Below, piece after piece: positions 8,445 to 17,994 of a stretch of DNA of 64,000 bases. The stretch is taken from positions 13,825-77,824 of the forward strand of contig CAVSIB010000026.1 of the NCBI GenBank assembly GCA_963727835.1, in the 5' to 3' direction. The stretch is from G026625185 sp963727835 (GTDB lineage Bacteria; Desulfobacterota; WTBG01; JAGOGO01). Both the position numbers and the translations under genes were made by a program. The notes beneath the pieces were generated by a model. The model saw nothing but the letters and a program-made list of their open reading frames with translations. It did no database searches and was not told the DNA's origin. Every line of letters begins with the position of its first letter. Within the stretch, counting starts at the first letter, position 1.

Positions 8445-9283
8445 TATTTCTTTTTCCCCTCCAGTTCCATACTGATATCTATTGCCCGGAAAGCGCTGGT
8501 TAAGGCGCCAATGGAAATAACGTCAATTCCGGTTTTTGCTACGGATGCAACCCGTTCCAGGGTTATGCCTCCGGAAGCTTCCACGAGAGCGCGGCCTTTG
8601 ATTTTTTTGACCGCATGTTTCATATCTTCTAAAGACATATTGTCCAGCATAATAATATCCGCTTTTGCCTTAAGGGCTTCGTCAACTTGTTCGAGGGTAT
8701 TGACTTCCACTTCAATTTTAAGCGTCACAGGGGCTTTGGATCGGGCAAGCGCTATGGCCCGGGTAATAGATCCCACCGCTTGAATATGGTTATCTTTTAT
8801 GAGCACCCCATCAAAAAGTCCAAACCGGTGGTTAAATCCACCACCAACTCGCACCGCTTCTTTCTCAAGCACGCGCCATCCGGGCGTGGTTTTTCGGGTA
8901 TCTAAGATTTTTATCGGATAACCTTTTACTTTTTTTGCCACCATGCGCGTGAGCGTAGCAATACCCGAAAGCCGCTGAAGAAAATTTAAGGCGGTCCTTT
9001 CCCCGCTGAGCAAAACCCAAAGAGGACCTTCAATCTCAGCAATGATATCTCCGGCTTTTACTTCTTCTCCATCTTTAAAAAAAGACGTTATGCTGATTTT
9101 TCCATCTAAACGAAAAAACACCCGGGAAAAGACGCTCAATCCTGCCAGCAGAAAATTTTCTTTGGCCAATACCGTGGCATACCCACGGTCTTTTTCCTTG
9201 ATCAAACTTTTGGTGGTTATATCGTGTGGACCAAGGTCTTCTCTTAAGGCCAAATCAATGAGGTTTTCAACTGCTTCGATCAT
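8444..9283 (-). CDS. nadC: Nicotinate-nucleotide pyrophosphorylase (carboxylating)
   Basis: NadC converts quinolinate and PRPP to nicotinate mononucleotide, CO2 and pyrophosphate in de novo NAD synthesis. Landmarks are the N-terminal LALREDLGPHDITTKSL, and ERTALNFLQRLSGIATLT. The substrate-binding block is DTRKTTPGWRVLEKEAVRVGGG, followed by RFGLFDGVLIKDNHI, EVEVNTLEQ, IIMLDNMS and EASGGI. At 279 aa it is full length. It overlaps the end of valS by four bases (ATGA) and coaX by one, within a single operon. Confidence 0.95.
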   Translation of the reverse strand: MIEAVENLIDLALREDLGPHDITTKSLIKEKDRGYATVLAKENFLLAGLSVFSRVFFRLDGKISITSFFKDGEEVKAGDIIAEIEGPLWVLLSGERTALNFLQRLSGIATLTRMVAKKVKGYPIKILDTRKTTPGWRVLEKEAVRVGGGFNHRFGLFDGVLIKDNHIQAVGSITRAIALARSKAPVTLKIEVEVNTLEQVDEALKAKADIIMLDNMSLEDMKHAVKKIKGRALVEASGGITLERVASVAKTGIDVISIGALTSAFRAIDISMELEGKKK

Positions 9284-11958
9284 TGCCCGGCACTTCTCAT
9301 TTCTTGGAGGCGCGCGATGCTTTCTTCCAATTTTTTCTTTTTCCCCAATAAGACCTGATGCGTTTCTTTCTCCTTTTCCACTACTTCCTTAGGGGCTTTG
9401 CTGAGGAAATCTTCATTGGTCAACTTTTTCTGGACAAAAGCCATTTCCTTCTCCACTTTGAAAATTTCTTTTTTGAGTCTTTTTTCTTCTTCGCCAAAAT
9501 CAATTAGCCCCTCTAAAGGAATAAAAATTTCTACGCCTTTAACTATTGCAGTGGCAGCAGCATGAGGCTTTTTCCTCGAGGTTGAGAACGTCAGGTTCTT
9601 TAACAGTGCTAAGGATATTAAATAATTCTGATAAGTTTCTAAAAGCCGTGTTGTCTTAACCTCTTCGCAGAAAAGGATAGCTTCAATTTTTTGTGATGGA
9701 GGAATATGCATTTCTCCCCGGATATTACGTATATGATACACTACCTCTTTAATAATTTCTAGCGCTTCTTCTGCCGGAAGATTAATCAATAAATCATTTT
9801 TCTTGGGAAGGGGAGAGATCATGATGCTTCCTTTATTCCCTGGGAGTTTCTGCCAGATTTCTTCAGTGATGAAAGGCATAAAAGGATGAAGGAGTTTTAG
9901 GATAATGTTAAGAACTTCCAATAGAATTTGTTGGGTGGCCTTACGCGAAGAGCTTTTGTCATTGGTGTTTGATAGCTCCTGCTTGCTAAATTCTACATAC
10001 CAATCACAGAACTCGTGCCAAATAAATTGGTAGAGGAAACTGGCGGCCTCATTAAACCGATACTCGTCCAAAGCATCCCTTACGTTTTGAATCAGCTGGT
10101 TTACGCGGCTTAAGATCCACTTATCCGCTAAGGAATAATGAGCCGCTAAATTTTCATCGGAAGAATAGTCAGTAAGGTTTAAAAGCACAAACCGGGCAAC
10201 ATTCCAAATCTTATTGGCAAAATGCCGGTATCCTTCAATGATGTCCTCATCCAGTCGGATGTCCCTTCCTTGGGCGGCCAAGGCAGCTAAAGTAAACCGG
10301 AAGGCATCAGTTCCATATTTTTCAATCATCACCAAGGGATCAATGACATTTCCGAGTGATTTACTCATTTTTTGACCTTTAGCATCCCTCACCAAGGCAT
10401 GGATGTACACATCCCGGAAAGGAACCTCACCCATAAACTTTATTCCCATCATCATCATTCTCGCAACCCAGAAAAAGAGGATATCAAATCCAGTGACCAG
10501 AGCTGAGGTGGGATAAAACGTTTCCAAATCCTTAGATTTCGTTGGCCAGCCGAGGGTGGAGAAAGGCCAAAGCGCAGAACTAAACCACGTATCTAGCACA
10601 TCTTCTTCTTGCGTGAGGTCTTTGCTCCCACAGTTTTTGCATGTCTGAGGTTCGCCTGCGAAAACAGTCACTTCCCCGCAAACCCCGCAATACCAGGCAG
10701 GAATTCGATGCCCCCACCAAATTTGCCGCGAGATGCACCAGTCGCGGATATTTTCCATCCACTCAAAATAGGTTTTTTCCCAAACCGAGGGGATGATCCG
10801 AGTCCTGCCTTCTTTGACAGCGTCAATTGCAGGTTTGGCCAGAGGGGTGGTTTTAACGAACCACTGTTTAGAAAGAAAAGGCTCAATAATCTCGTTGCAC
10901 CGGTAGCAGTATCCGATATTGTGGACATAGGTTTCGACTTTTTTCACGAGTTTCTGAGCGGTTAAATCTTCAACGACTTTTTCCCGGCAGGCAAAGCGCT
11001 CTAAGCCTTCATAGGGACCAGCATTTTTATTCATCCGGCCAGACTCATCCATCACCTTGATTATTGGCAGTTTGTGTCGTGAAGACACTTCGAAATCATT
11101 AGGGTCATGGGCAGGGGTGATTTTCAGAGCGCCAGTTCCAAAACTTTTATCAACGTACTCGTCCCCAATAACGGGAATAGCCCGATCCACTAAGGGTAAA
11201 AGCACTTCTTTGCCGATCAAATTTCGATACCGTTCATCGTCAGGATTGACAGCTACCGCGGTATCGCCCAACATGGTTTCCGGCCGGGTCGTTGCCACAA
11301 TAAGGGTCTTTTTCCCTTTTTTTAAAGGGTAATGAATAAAATAGAATTTTCCTTGCGTTTCTTTATATTCGACCTCAAGATCAGAAAGGGCGGTATGACA
11401 ACGAGGACACCAGTTGATGATATAGTCTCCTCGGTAAATAAGGCCTTCCTCATACAGGCGAACAAAAACTTCCCGGACTGCCCGACTGAGGCCCTCATCC
11501 ATGGTAAACCTTTCCCGAACCCAGTCGCACGATGCGCCTAATCGTTTTAATTGTCCGATAATAATCCCCCCGTGTTCTTTTTTCCATTGCCAGACCCGCT
11601 CAATAAACTTTTCCCGCCCCAGGCTTTTTCGAGTCTTTTTCCCTTTTGCCAGCTCTTTTTCCACCACGTATTGTGTGGCAATGCCAGCATGGTCGGTTCC
11701 GGGAAGCCAAAGAGTATTTTCCCCGTCCATCCGATGGAACCGAACGAGGATATCTTGGAGGGTGTTATTTAAAGCATGTCCCATATGAAGAGACCCCGTG
11801 ACATTGGGGGGAGGGATCACAATGGAATACGGTTTAGAGGAGGATTGTTCGTTGGCGTGGAAAAACCCCTCATTATCCCAGTGGGTATACCACTTTTGCT
11901 CGATCGGATGTGGGTCATAGGTTTTTGGTAGTGAAAAATCATCCATAGCTTTTTTCAA
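9280..11958 (-). CDS. valS: Valyl-tRNA synthetase
   Basis: A class Ia synthetase that charges tRNA-Val. The HIGH signature appears as PPNVTGSLHMGHALNNTLQD near residue 55, and the KMSKS loop as GQKMSKSLGNVIDP near residue 530. An editing (CP1) domain lies between them, containing TTRPETMLGDTAVAV, and two zinc-type cysteine pairs occur near WYCGVCG and TCKNCGS. The C-terminal 70 residues are the valyl-specific coiled coil (EEKRLKKEIFKVEKEM). At 892 aa it is full length with no frameshift. It heads the leftward operon; the upstream gap carries the groESL promoter on the other strand. Confidence 0.97.
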   Translation of the reverse strand: MKKAMDDFSLPKTYDPHPIEQKWYTHWDNEGFFHANEQSSSKPYSIVIPPPNVTGSLHMGHALNNTLQDILVRFHRMDGENTLWLPGTDHAGIATQYVVEKELAKGKKTRKSLGREKFIERVWQWKKEHGGIIIGQLKRLGASCDWVRERFTMDEGLSRAVREVFVRLYEEGLIYRGDYIINWCPRCHTALSDLEVEYKETQGKFYFIHYPLKKGKKTLIVATTRPETMLGDTAVAVNPDDERYRNLIGKEVLLPLVDRAIPVIGDEYVDKSFGTGALKITPAHDPNDFEVSSRHKLPIIKVMDESGRMNKNAGPYEGLERFACREKVVEDLTAQKLVKKVETYVHNIGYCYRCNEIIEPFLSKQWFVKTTPLAKPAIDAVKEGRTRIIPSVWEKTYFEWMENIRDWCISRQIWWGHRIPAWYCGVCGEVTVFAGEPQTCKNCGSKDLTQEEDVLDTWFSSALWPFSTLGWPTKSKDLETFYPTSALVTGFDILFFWVARMMMMGIKFMGEVPFRDVYIHALVRDAKGQKMSKSLGNVIDPLVMIEKYGTDAFRFTLAALAAQGRDIRLDEDIIEGYRHFANKIWNVARFVLLNLTDYSSDENLAAHYSLADKWILSRVNQLIQNVRDALDEYRFNEAASFLYQFIWHEFCDWYVEFSKQELSNTNDKSSSRKATQQILLEVLNIILKLLHPFMPFITEEIWQKLPGNKGSIMISPLPKKNDLLINLPAEEALEIIKEVVYHIRNIRGEMHIPPSQKIEAILFCEEVKTTRLLETYQNYLISLALLKNLTFSTSRKKPHAAATAIVKGVEIFIPLEGLIDFGEEEKRLKKEIFKVEKEMAFVQKKLTNEDFLSKAPKEVVEKEKETHQVLLGKKKKLEESIARLQEMRSAGQ

Positions 11959-12337
11959 TTACAGCCGCAAAAATAAATTAAAAATTTAAAAGGAGATTGT
12001 AATCGTACCCATAACCCCCAACTTTTCTATCCAAAGACGATAATCTTAAGCAAAAAAGAAAAGGCGCAAGCGTTCGTTGCAGGTAATGGCTACCACAATG
12101 CCCATCAGGTGTCAAGTGGTTTTGGCTCTCTCCGCATTCTTCTTGATAGGGGTTAGACTATTATTATTCTTGATGTAAGGTTTCCGGGAAAAAGGGGGAT
12201 TTTTTTTCGATCAAAGCTTTCAAGTAGCGAGAAAGTAATAAAAAAATAATTTTCCATAACAAAAAAGGATAGTGGGCATATTTTTCTTTGTATTTTTATA
12301 CTTGCTTATTATAAAAAAACGAGTAAACTCCTAATTA
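11959..12337. other. Divergent intergenic region valS/groES, upstream part
   Basis: This AT-rich stretch separates valS from groES. A TTATAA-type -10 around 12307-12314 could start a transcript whose first bases include CIRCE, but its -35 is weak. Nothing else was recognised: no reading frame with a ribosome site, no terminator, no repeat. Confidence 0.35.
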
Positions 12338-12364
12338 TTAGCACTCAAAAAAGGAGAGTGCTAA
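12338..12364. promoter_or_regulatory. CIRCE operator (HrcA binding site)
   Basis: TTAGCACTC, nine bases, then GAGTGCTAA is an exact match to the consensus CIRCE inverted repeat. CIRCE binds the HrcA repressor, which releases groESL on heat shock. It lies about 157 bp before the groES start and about 52 bp before a good downstream promoter. HrcA itself is not encoded in this window. Confidence 0.95.
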
Positions 12365-12415
12365 TTTGTTTTTTAAAAAAATCAAAAAGTTATAAAATTT
12401 TTTCTGGGTAAGGAC

Positions 12416-12443
12416 TTGACAAATAAAAAATAGGCTTTATTAA
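12416..12443 (+). promoter_or_regulatory. Sigma-70-type promoter for groESL
   Basis: TTGACA at 12416-12421 and TATTAA at 12438-12443 with a 16-bp spacer lie 78 bp before groES. The -35 is a perfect consensus. It is downstream of CIRCE, so HrcA would not block it by simple overlap; a second promoter just upstream of CIRCE may be the heat-regulated one. Confidence 0.6.
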
Positions 12444-12520
12444 TCTGACACCGAAAAAGTACCTTTCAAAACCATTCCTTTTTAACTCTAAACAACAAAT
12501 CATAAGGAGGTATTTTAGCC

Positions 12521-12811
12521 ATGAAGATTAGACCGTTACAAGATCGAGTTATCGTAAAGCGGGTTGAAGAAGAGGAGAAAACAAAAGGCGGTATTATTAT
12601 TCCGGATACAGCCAAGGAAAAACCCCAAGAGGGTCAAATAATTGCCGTGGGACCGGGTAAAGTTACTGATGATGGGAAAAAAATCCCGATGGAGGTGAAG
12701 GCAGGAGACCGGGTTCTTTTTGGTAAATATTCTGGCTCCGAAATTAAGATGGATGGTGAAGAGCATTTGATTATGCGCGAAGATGATATTCTTGGAATCA
12801 TTGAAAAATAA
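12521..12811 (+). CDS. groES: Co-chaperonin GroES
   Basis: A 96-aa GroES with MKIRPLQDRVIVKRVEEEEKTKGGIIIPDTAKEKP, which includes the mobile loop that docks on GroEL, and the C-terminal YSGSEIKMDGEEHLIMREDDILGIIE. It forms the heptameric lid of the folding chamber in the cytoplasm. An AAGGAGGT ribosome site 10 nt before the ATG predicts strong translation. It is followed by groEL after 36 bases, under CIRCE control. Confidence 0.98.
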   Translation: MKIRPLQDRVIVKRVEEEEKTKGGIIIPDTAKEKPQEGQIIAVGPGKVTDDGKKIPMEVKAGDRVLFGKYSGSEIKMDGEEHLIMREDDILGIIEK

Positions 12812-12847
12812 ACCTAATGAACTAATGAACTATAGGAGGGAACTCAG

Positions 12848-14488
12848 ATGTCAAAAGAGATTAAGTTTGATCAAGAGGCACGCAATTTAATTTTAAAAGG
12901 GGTAAATGCCCTGGCAAATACAGTCAAGGTAACCCTGGGGCCCAAGGGCCGGAACGTGATTTTGGAGAAAAGCTGGGGCGCACCCACAGTAACAAAAGAC
13001 GGCGTTACCGTAGCTAAAGAGATTGAACTGGAAGACAAATTTGAAAACATGGGAGCCCAGATGGTAAAAGAGGTTGCCAGCAAAACCAGTGATGTTGCTG
13101 GAGACGGGACGACCACTGCTACCGTTTTAGCCCAGGCAATCTATCGTGAGGGTTCAAAGTTGGTTGCTGCCGGCCATAATCCCATGGATATCAAACGGGG
13201 AATTGACAAGGCAGTGGAAAGGATAGGGGAGGAGCTCAAGAAATTAAGCAAACCCACGAAAGAGCAGAAAGAGATTGCTCAGGTGGGAACGATTTCAGCC
13301 AATAATGATCCGAGCATTGGAAACATTATTGCTGAGGCCATGAGCAAAGTGGGTAAAGAAGGAGTCATCACGGTAGAAGAAGCAAAGACCATGGAGACCT
13401 CGTTGGATATCGTCGAGGGAATGCAGTTTGACCGAGGTTATTTATCTCCTTATTTTGTAACTGATCCTGAGCGGATGGAATGTGTGCTTGAAGATCCGTA
13501 CATTCTTTTAAACGAAAAGAAAATTGGCAACATGAAAGACCTCCTTCCTTTATTGGAACAGGTTGCGCGGACCAACAAGCCGTTACTGATTTTGGCTGAG
13601 GATGTTGAGGGTGAAGCCTTGGCAACGCTAGTAGTCAACAAATTGCGGGGCACCTTAAAGTGTGCTGCGGTTAAGGCACCAGGATTTGGCGAACGAAGGA
13701 AGGCAATGCTTGAGGATATTGCTGTGCTTACCGGCGGCCGTATGATCGCGGAGGACCTCGGCATTAAACTCGAAAGCTTAAAGATTGATGATTTGGGCCG
13801 GTGTAAGCGCGCTACTATTGATAAAGATAATACCACCATAGTTGAGGGCATTGGAAAGAAGGGTGAAATTGAGGGAAGGATTAAACAGATCCGTGCCCAG
13901 ATTGAAGAGACCACTTCTGACTATGATAAGGAAAAATTACAGGAACGTTTAGCCAAACTGGTTGGTGGGGTTGCGGTGATCAATGTTGGCGCAGCCACTG
14001 AGACCGAGATGAAGGAAAAGAAGGCTCGCGTGGAGGACGCCCTCCATGCTACCCGCGCGGCAATTGAGGAAGGGGTTGTTACTGGCGGCGGTGTTCCCCT
14101 CATCCGCTGCATTGCTAAGCTGGATGCGCTGAAGCTCGAGAATGAGGAACAACAAGCAGGCGTGAATATTCTTAAGAAGGCTTTGGAAGAGCCTTTACGG
14201 TGGATTGCCCAGAATGCCGGCTTTGACGGTTCGGTAGTCGTAGAGAAGGTAAAAACCGGTGAAGGTTCATTTGGGTTTAATGCGCAGACTGATAAATATG
14301 AAGATTTGGTTGCTGCAGGAATCATTGACCCAACCAAGGTAGTGAGAACCGCTCTCCAAAACGCTGCCAGTGTGGCTGGCTTGCTTATCACCACTGAGGC
14401 GTGCGTGGCGGAAAAACCCAAAGAGAAAGAAGTTCCCTCAATGCCTCCAGGAGGAGGGATGGGTGGCGGAATGGGTGGAATGTATTAA
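12848..14488 (+). CDS. groEL: Chaperonin GroEL
   Basis: A full-length 546-aa chaperonin. Seen are LGPKGRNVILEKSWGAPTVT near the N-terminus, the nucleotide site VAGDGTTTATVLAQAI, the apical region LEDIAVLTGGRMIAEDLG, and VVTGGGVPLIRC. The C-terminal tail is the usual Gly-Met repeat (GGGMGGGMGGMY), which sits inside the cavity. It has an ATAGGAGGG ribosome site and forms a two-gene operon with groES. A strong hairpin terminator follows 22 bases after the stop. There are no internal frameshifts, unlike many neighbours. Confidence 0.98.
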   Translation: MSKEIKFDQEARNLILKGVNALANTVKVTLGPKGRNVILEKSWGAPTVTKDGVTVAKEIELEDKFENMGAQMVKEVASKTSDVAGDGTTTATVLAQAIYREGSKLVAAGHNPMDIKRGIDKAVERIGEELKKLSKPTKEQKEIAQVGTISANNDPSIGNIIAEAMSKVGKEGVITVEEAKTMETSLDIVEGMQFDRGYLSPYFVTDPERMECVLEDPYILLNEKKIGNMKDLLPLLEQVARTNKPLLILAEDVEGEALATLVVNKLRGTLKCAAVKAPGFGERRKAMLEDIAVLTGGRMIAEDLGIKLESLKIDDLGRCKRATIDKDNTTIVEGIGKKGEIEGRIKQIRAQIEETTSDYDKEKLQERLAKLVGGVAVINVGAATETEMKEKKARVEDALHATRAAIEEGVVTGGGVPLIRCIAKLDALKLENEEQQAGVNILKKALEEPLRWIAQNAGFDGSVVVEKVKTGEGSFGFNAQTDKYEDLVAAGIIDPTKVVRTALQNAASVAGLLITTEACVAEKPKEKEVPSMPPGGGMGGGMGGMY

Positions 14489-14504
14489 AATTCATCGCGC
14501 AAAC

Positions 14505-14535
14505 AAAAAAGGCCCTCATAAAGAGGGCCTTTTTT
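14505..14535. terminator. Bidirectional rho-independent terminator between groEL and ssb
   Basis: The stem GGCCCTC / GAGGGCC (14511-14517 and 14523-14529) with a five-base loop is flanked by six A on the left and six T on the right. It can therefore end both the rightward groESL transcript and the leftward ssb transcript. The symmetry extends into AAAC/GTTT. Confidence 0.9.
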
Positions 14536-14556
14536 GTTTTATTCTCAAGGCATTTT

Positions 14557-14964
14557 TTAAAAAGGGATATCATCATCTTTTGCGGGTTCCTCTGCATAAG
14601 AAGGTTCTTCTTTGCCAGGCGCCTTTCCTCCTCCTGCTGAGCCCAACATCTGCATTACCGTGGCGATTATTTCCGTGGTCGTTCTCTGGTTTTTATCCCG
14701 GTCTTCCCAGGTGCGGGTTTGAAGTCTTCCTTCGATATAAACCTGTTTGCCCTTGGCCAAATATTCTCCGCATATTTCTCCGAGTTTTCCAAAAGCCACA
14801 ATGCGGTGCCATTCGGTGCGTTCTTCTTTCTCTCCGTTCGGATTAGTCCATTTTTCGCTGGTGGCGATTCTGAAATTTGCTACCGCGGTTCCGTTGCTGG
14901 TATACCGGATTTCAGGGTCAGCGCCTAGGCGGCCAAGCAAAATTGCTTTATTTACTCCTGCCAT
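14557..14964 (-). CDS. ssb: Single-stranded DNA-binding protein
   Basis: The OB-fold is clear from NKAILLGRLGADPEIRYTSNGTAVANFRIAT, then EWHRIVAFGKLGEICGEYLAKGKQVYIEGRLQTR. A short linker leads to the acidic tail DDDIPF, the docking site for replication and repair partners. The 135-aa length is typical. It stands alone between two intergenic regions, ending at the shared terminator. Confidence 0.96.
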   Translation of the reverse strand: MAGVNKAILLGRLGADPEIRYTSNGTAVANFRIATSEKWTNPNGEKEERTEWHRIVAFGKLGEICGEYLAKGKQVYIEGRLQTRTWEDRDKNQRTTTEIIATVMQMLGSAGGGKAPGKEEPSYAEEPAKDDDIPF

Positions 14965-15234
14965 TATACCCTCCGTTTTGATAGATTTCTGAAATTAGGG
15001 ATAATTCTAACAGGGACTAAAAAAAAATCAAGCTTGCTATCCTTGAGGAGCTTATCGGATTTTTGTGTTCGGCAAAGAAAGGGGATATGATCTTTTAAAG
15101 AGGGCAATAAATACACTCTATCCTCTTAACACACTTTTGCTTTTCTGTTGACTTTTTCCCTGTTAGGATTAAAAAGGTAAAAAATATCAAACCCCAAACG
15201 AGTTAATCGAGGGACAGAAAAAAGGGAGTGTCTC
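14965..15234. other. Intergenic region upstream of ssb
   Basis: No established gene. A TTGACT near 15148 and TAAAAA about 16 bp later could be a weak rightward promoter. No RNA gene, repeat or terminator was recognised. Confidence 0.3.
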
Positions 15235-15330
15235 ATGGGAAGGTTTTTAAACAATCATGGTGGCTTAAAGCGACAAACAAATACCCCCCCCTCGTCTTCT
15301 GTCACGTTCGATGGGTCTATCGCACGCTGA
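15235..15330 (+). CDS. Possible 31-aa peptide
   Basis: An ATG preceded by AAAGGGAG at good spacing opens a 31-codon frame (begins MGRFLNNHGGLKRQ) that ends at 15330, downstream of a possible weak promoter. It faces gyrA, which comes from the right on the other strand. I do not recognise it, it has no hydrophobic segment, and the frame may be fortuitous. Confidence 0.2.
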   Translation: MGRFLNNHGGLKRQTNTPPSSSVTFDGSIAR

Positions 15331-15404
15331 GAAGCCTTGCAAGGGTCTTCAATTAAAAAGTATTCTACTGAAACCTCTCCCCCAAAAAATGGATAGTTTT
15401 ATAT

Positions 15405-17837
15405 TTAATCTTTTTCCGCCAGCCGGGCTACGCCCACCACTTTTTCCTCTGACTCAAGCGTAATCAGGCGAACGCCTTTGGTGTTTCTGCCGATGATAGG
15501 AATGCCGTTGGCTCCAATGCGGATCAGCCTTCCTCGGTTATTGATCAAGATAAGGTCATCTTCGTCAGTGACTTGTTTAATTCCCGCCACATTGCCATTT
15601 CGAGGTGTGGTTTGGATATTAATAATGCCGCTCCCGCCTCTGCCCTGGGCCCGGTATTCAGCAATGTTCGTTCGCTTCCCATACCCATTTTCCGTGACCG
15701 TGAGGATGGTAAACCCGTCATTGCCCGAGGATACGATCTCCATTCCCACCACCGAATCACCGGAAGCCAACTCAACCCCCTTGACCCCCCGAGTCACCCG
15801 TCCCAGGCGCCGTGCCTGATTTTCCGGGAAACGTATTGACTTTCCTTTCTCGGAGCAAAGGAGAATATCTTGTTTGCCATCAGTTAAAGCAGCAGCGATG
15901 AGTTCATCTCCCTCATCAAGATCAAGCCCGATAATCCCATCCCGTCGAGGCTTGCTATAATCCATAAGAGAAGACTTTTTAATGACCCCTTTTCTCGTGG
16001 CCATGACAATAAACTTTTCTTCCCCAAATTCCTTCACGGAAAGAAAAGCAGAAATTTTTTCTCCTGGTGGAAGCTCAAGAAGATTCACTAACGCCTTCCC
16101 CTTGGTGGCTCGTCCTGATTCTGGTACTTGATGAACTTTAAGCCAATATACCCGGCCCGAGGAGGTGAAAAAGAGGATATAGCTATGGGTTGAAGCCACA
16201 AAAATGTGTTCAACAAAATCGTCTTCTTTGGTAACCATGCCGGAACTCCCCTTCCCTCCCCGCTGCTGGCTTCGATAAAGACTCACCGGGCTTCGTTTGA
16301 TATACCCAGAATGGGTTATGGAAACCACCATGTCTTCCTCAACAATCATGTCTTCCACGTCGATCTCTGCGGCCTCTTCAACGATCTCGGTCCGGCGGGA
16401 GTCGCCGTATTTCTTTTTAATCTCATGAAGCTCCTCAATAATAATTTCCAAGATCAATCTTTCGTTCGCCAAAATTTGTTTATACCGCTCAATCTGTTTG
16501 AGCAACTCCTGATATTCTTCCATGATTTTTCCCCGTTCCAGGGCGGTGAGCCTCTGGAGGCGCATGTCTAAGATTGCCTGGGCTTGAACTTCAGTAAAAT
16601 CAAAGGTGGAGATAAGGTTGGCCTTGGCTTCGCTCGGACTGCCTGACTTTCGAATCAAAGAAATTACTGCATCCAAATGATCAAGCGCTTTTTTAAGGCC
16701 CTCTAAAATATTGGCTCGCTCCTCAGCCTTCCGGAGCTCAAAAGCAGTCCGGCGATGTACTACTTCCTTCCGGTACTGGATAAATTGTTCCAGCACGTCC
16801 TTTAAGGTAAGAAGCTTTGGCTGACTACGGACAATAGCAAGCATAATCACCCCAAAGGTGATCTGCATCTGGGTATGCTGGTAAAGCTGATTAAGCACCA
16901 CTTGGGCAATCGCATCTTTTTTCAGTTCGATTACCACTCTGACTCCATGGCGATCAGATTCATCCCTGAGGTCTGCAATCCCGGTAATCTTTTTATCCCG
17001 TATCAATTCGGCAATTTTTTCCAGAAGTCTGCCTTTATTTACTTGGTAGGGAAGCTCTGAGACCACAATGCTTTCGCGGTCTCCCCGCTTCCTTTCAATA
17101 AAAGCCCGGGCCCGAAGCCGGATGATGCCTTTGCCCGTGGAATAAGCTGATTTAATTCCTTCCCTCCCATAAATAAAGGCCCCGGAGGGAAAATCCGGCC
17201 CAATCACATACTCCATCAACCCGGCAATGGAAATATTCGGATCCTTGATTAAGGCAATAAGGGCATCAGTTACTTCAGAGAGGTTATGGGGTGGAATATT
17301 GGTAGCCATTCCAACCGCTATTCCTGATGAACCATTGATAATGAGCTGGGGAATGCGGGTGGGAAGGACTATGGGTTCCTGCAAAGTTTCATCGTAGTTT
17401 GGGGAAAATTCAACGGTCTCCTTGTCAAGATCTTGGAGCATCTCGCCCGCTAATGGCGACATCCTTATTTCCGTGTACCTCATGGCGGCCGCAGAGTCTC
17501 CATCAATGGAGCCAAAGTTTCCCTGGCCATCAACTAGGGGATACCGAAGAGAGAAATCTTGGGCGAGCCGCACAATGCTATCATATGCTGCGGCATCGCC
17601 GTGGGGATGGTATTTTCCGATTACATCACCCACGATTCGAGCAGACTTTTTGTAGGGCTTGTTCCAGGTATTTCCGGTATCATGCATAGCGAAGAGAATT
17701 CTTCGGTGAACCGGCTTGAGGCCATCGCGCACATCCGGCAGAGCCCGCCCGATGATAACGCTCATGGCATAGTCCATGTAGGATCGTCTCATTTCATCTT
17801 CAATATTGACCGGGATCTTTCGCTGATTGATGAACAT
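15405..17837 (-). CDS. gyrA: DNA gyrase subunit A
   Basis: Gyrase A breaks and rejoins DNA while GyrB hydrolyses ATP to introduce negative supercoils. The catalytic Tyr is residue 121 in AAMRYTEIRM. The GyrA box QQRGGKG near residue 540 distinguishes it from ParC. The beta-pinwheel repeats fill the C-terminal third. The full length is 810 aa. In the quinolone-interacting helix (HPHGDAAAYDSIVR) the position equal to E. coli Ser83 is Ala. It lies 157 bp downstream of gyrB on the same strand. Confidence 0.97.
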   Translation of the reverse strand: MFINQRKIPVNIEDEMRRSYMDYAMSVIIGRALPDVRDGLKPVHRRILFAMHDTGNTWNKPYKKSARIVGDVIGKYHPHGDAAAYDSIVRLAQDFSLRYPLVDGQGNFGSIDGDSAAAMRYTEIRMSPLAGEMLQDLDKETVEFSPNYDETLQEPIVLPTRIPQLIINGSSGIAVGMATNIPPHNLSEVTDALIALIKDPNISIAGLMEYVIGPDFPSGAFIYGREGIKSAYSTGKGIIRLRARAFIERKRGDRESIVVSELPYQVNKGRLLEKIAELIRDKKITGIADLRDESDRHGVRVVIELKKDAIAQVVLNQLYQHTQMQITFGVIMLAIVRSQPKLLTLKDVLEQFIQYRKEVVHRRTAFELRKAEERANILEGLKKALDHLDAVISLIRKSGSPSEAKANLISTFDFTEVQAQAILDMRLQRLTALERGKIMEEYQELLKQIERYKQILANERLILEIIIEELHEIKKKYGDSRRTEIVEEAAEIDVEDMIVEEDMVVSITHSGYIKRSPVSLYRSQQRGGKGSSGMVTKEDDFVEHIFVASTHSYILFFTSSGRVYWLKVHQVPESGRATKGKALVNLLELPPGEKISAFLSVKEFGEEKFIVMATRKGVIKKSSLMDYSKPRRDGIIGLDLDEGDELIAAALTDGKQDILLCSEKGKSIRFPENQARRLGRVTRGVKGVELASGDSVVGMEIVSSGNDGFTILTVTENGYGKRTNIAEYRAQGRGGSGIINIQTTPRNGNVAGIKQVTDEDDLILINNRGRLIRIGANGIPIIGRNTKGVRLITLESEEKVVGVARLAEKD

Positions 17838-17994
17838 TAAAAATTTCTCCTTAAAGAATTTCAGGTTTCATATTTCTGGCTTTTAGACCTTAGGGAAAAG
17901 GGCAAGAAGGCAAAAAAAGTTTTTCTAAAGACGGACTTTTGATTTTTTCCTTCCGCAATCAAAAATCAGCACTCTTTTGATTTGCAAAAATACT

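Noticed and set aside
13450..14421. Long frames on the strand opposite groEL
   Set aside because: They mirror the high-quality groEL frame, start with no ribosome site and give Ser-rich, unlikely proteins.
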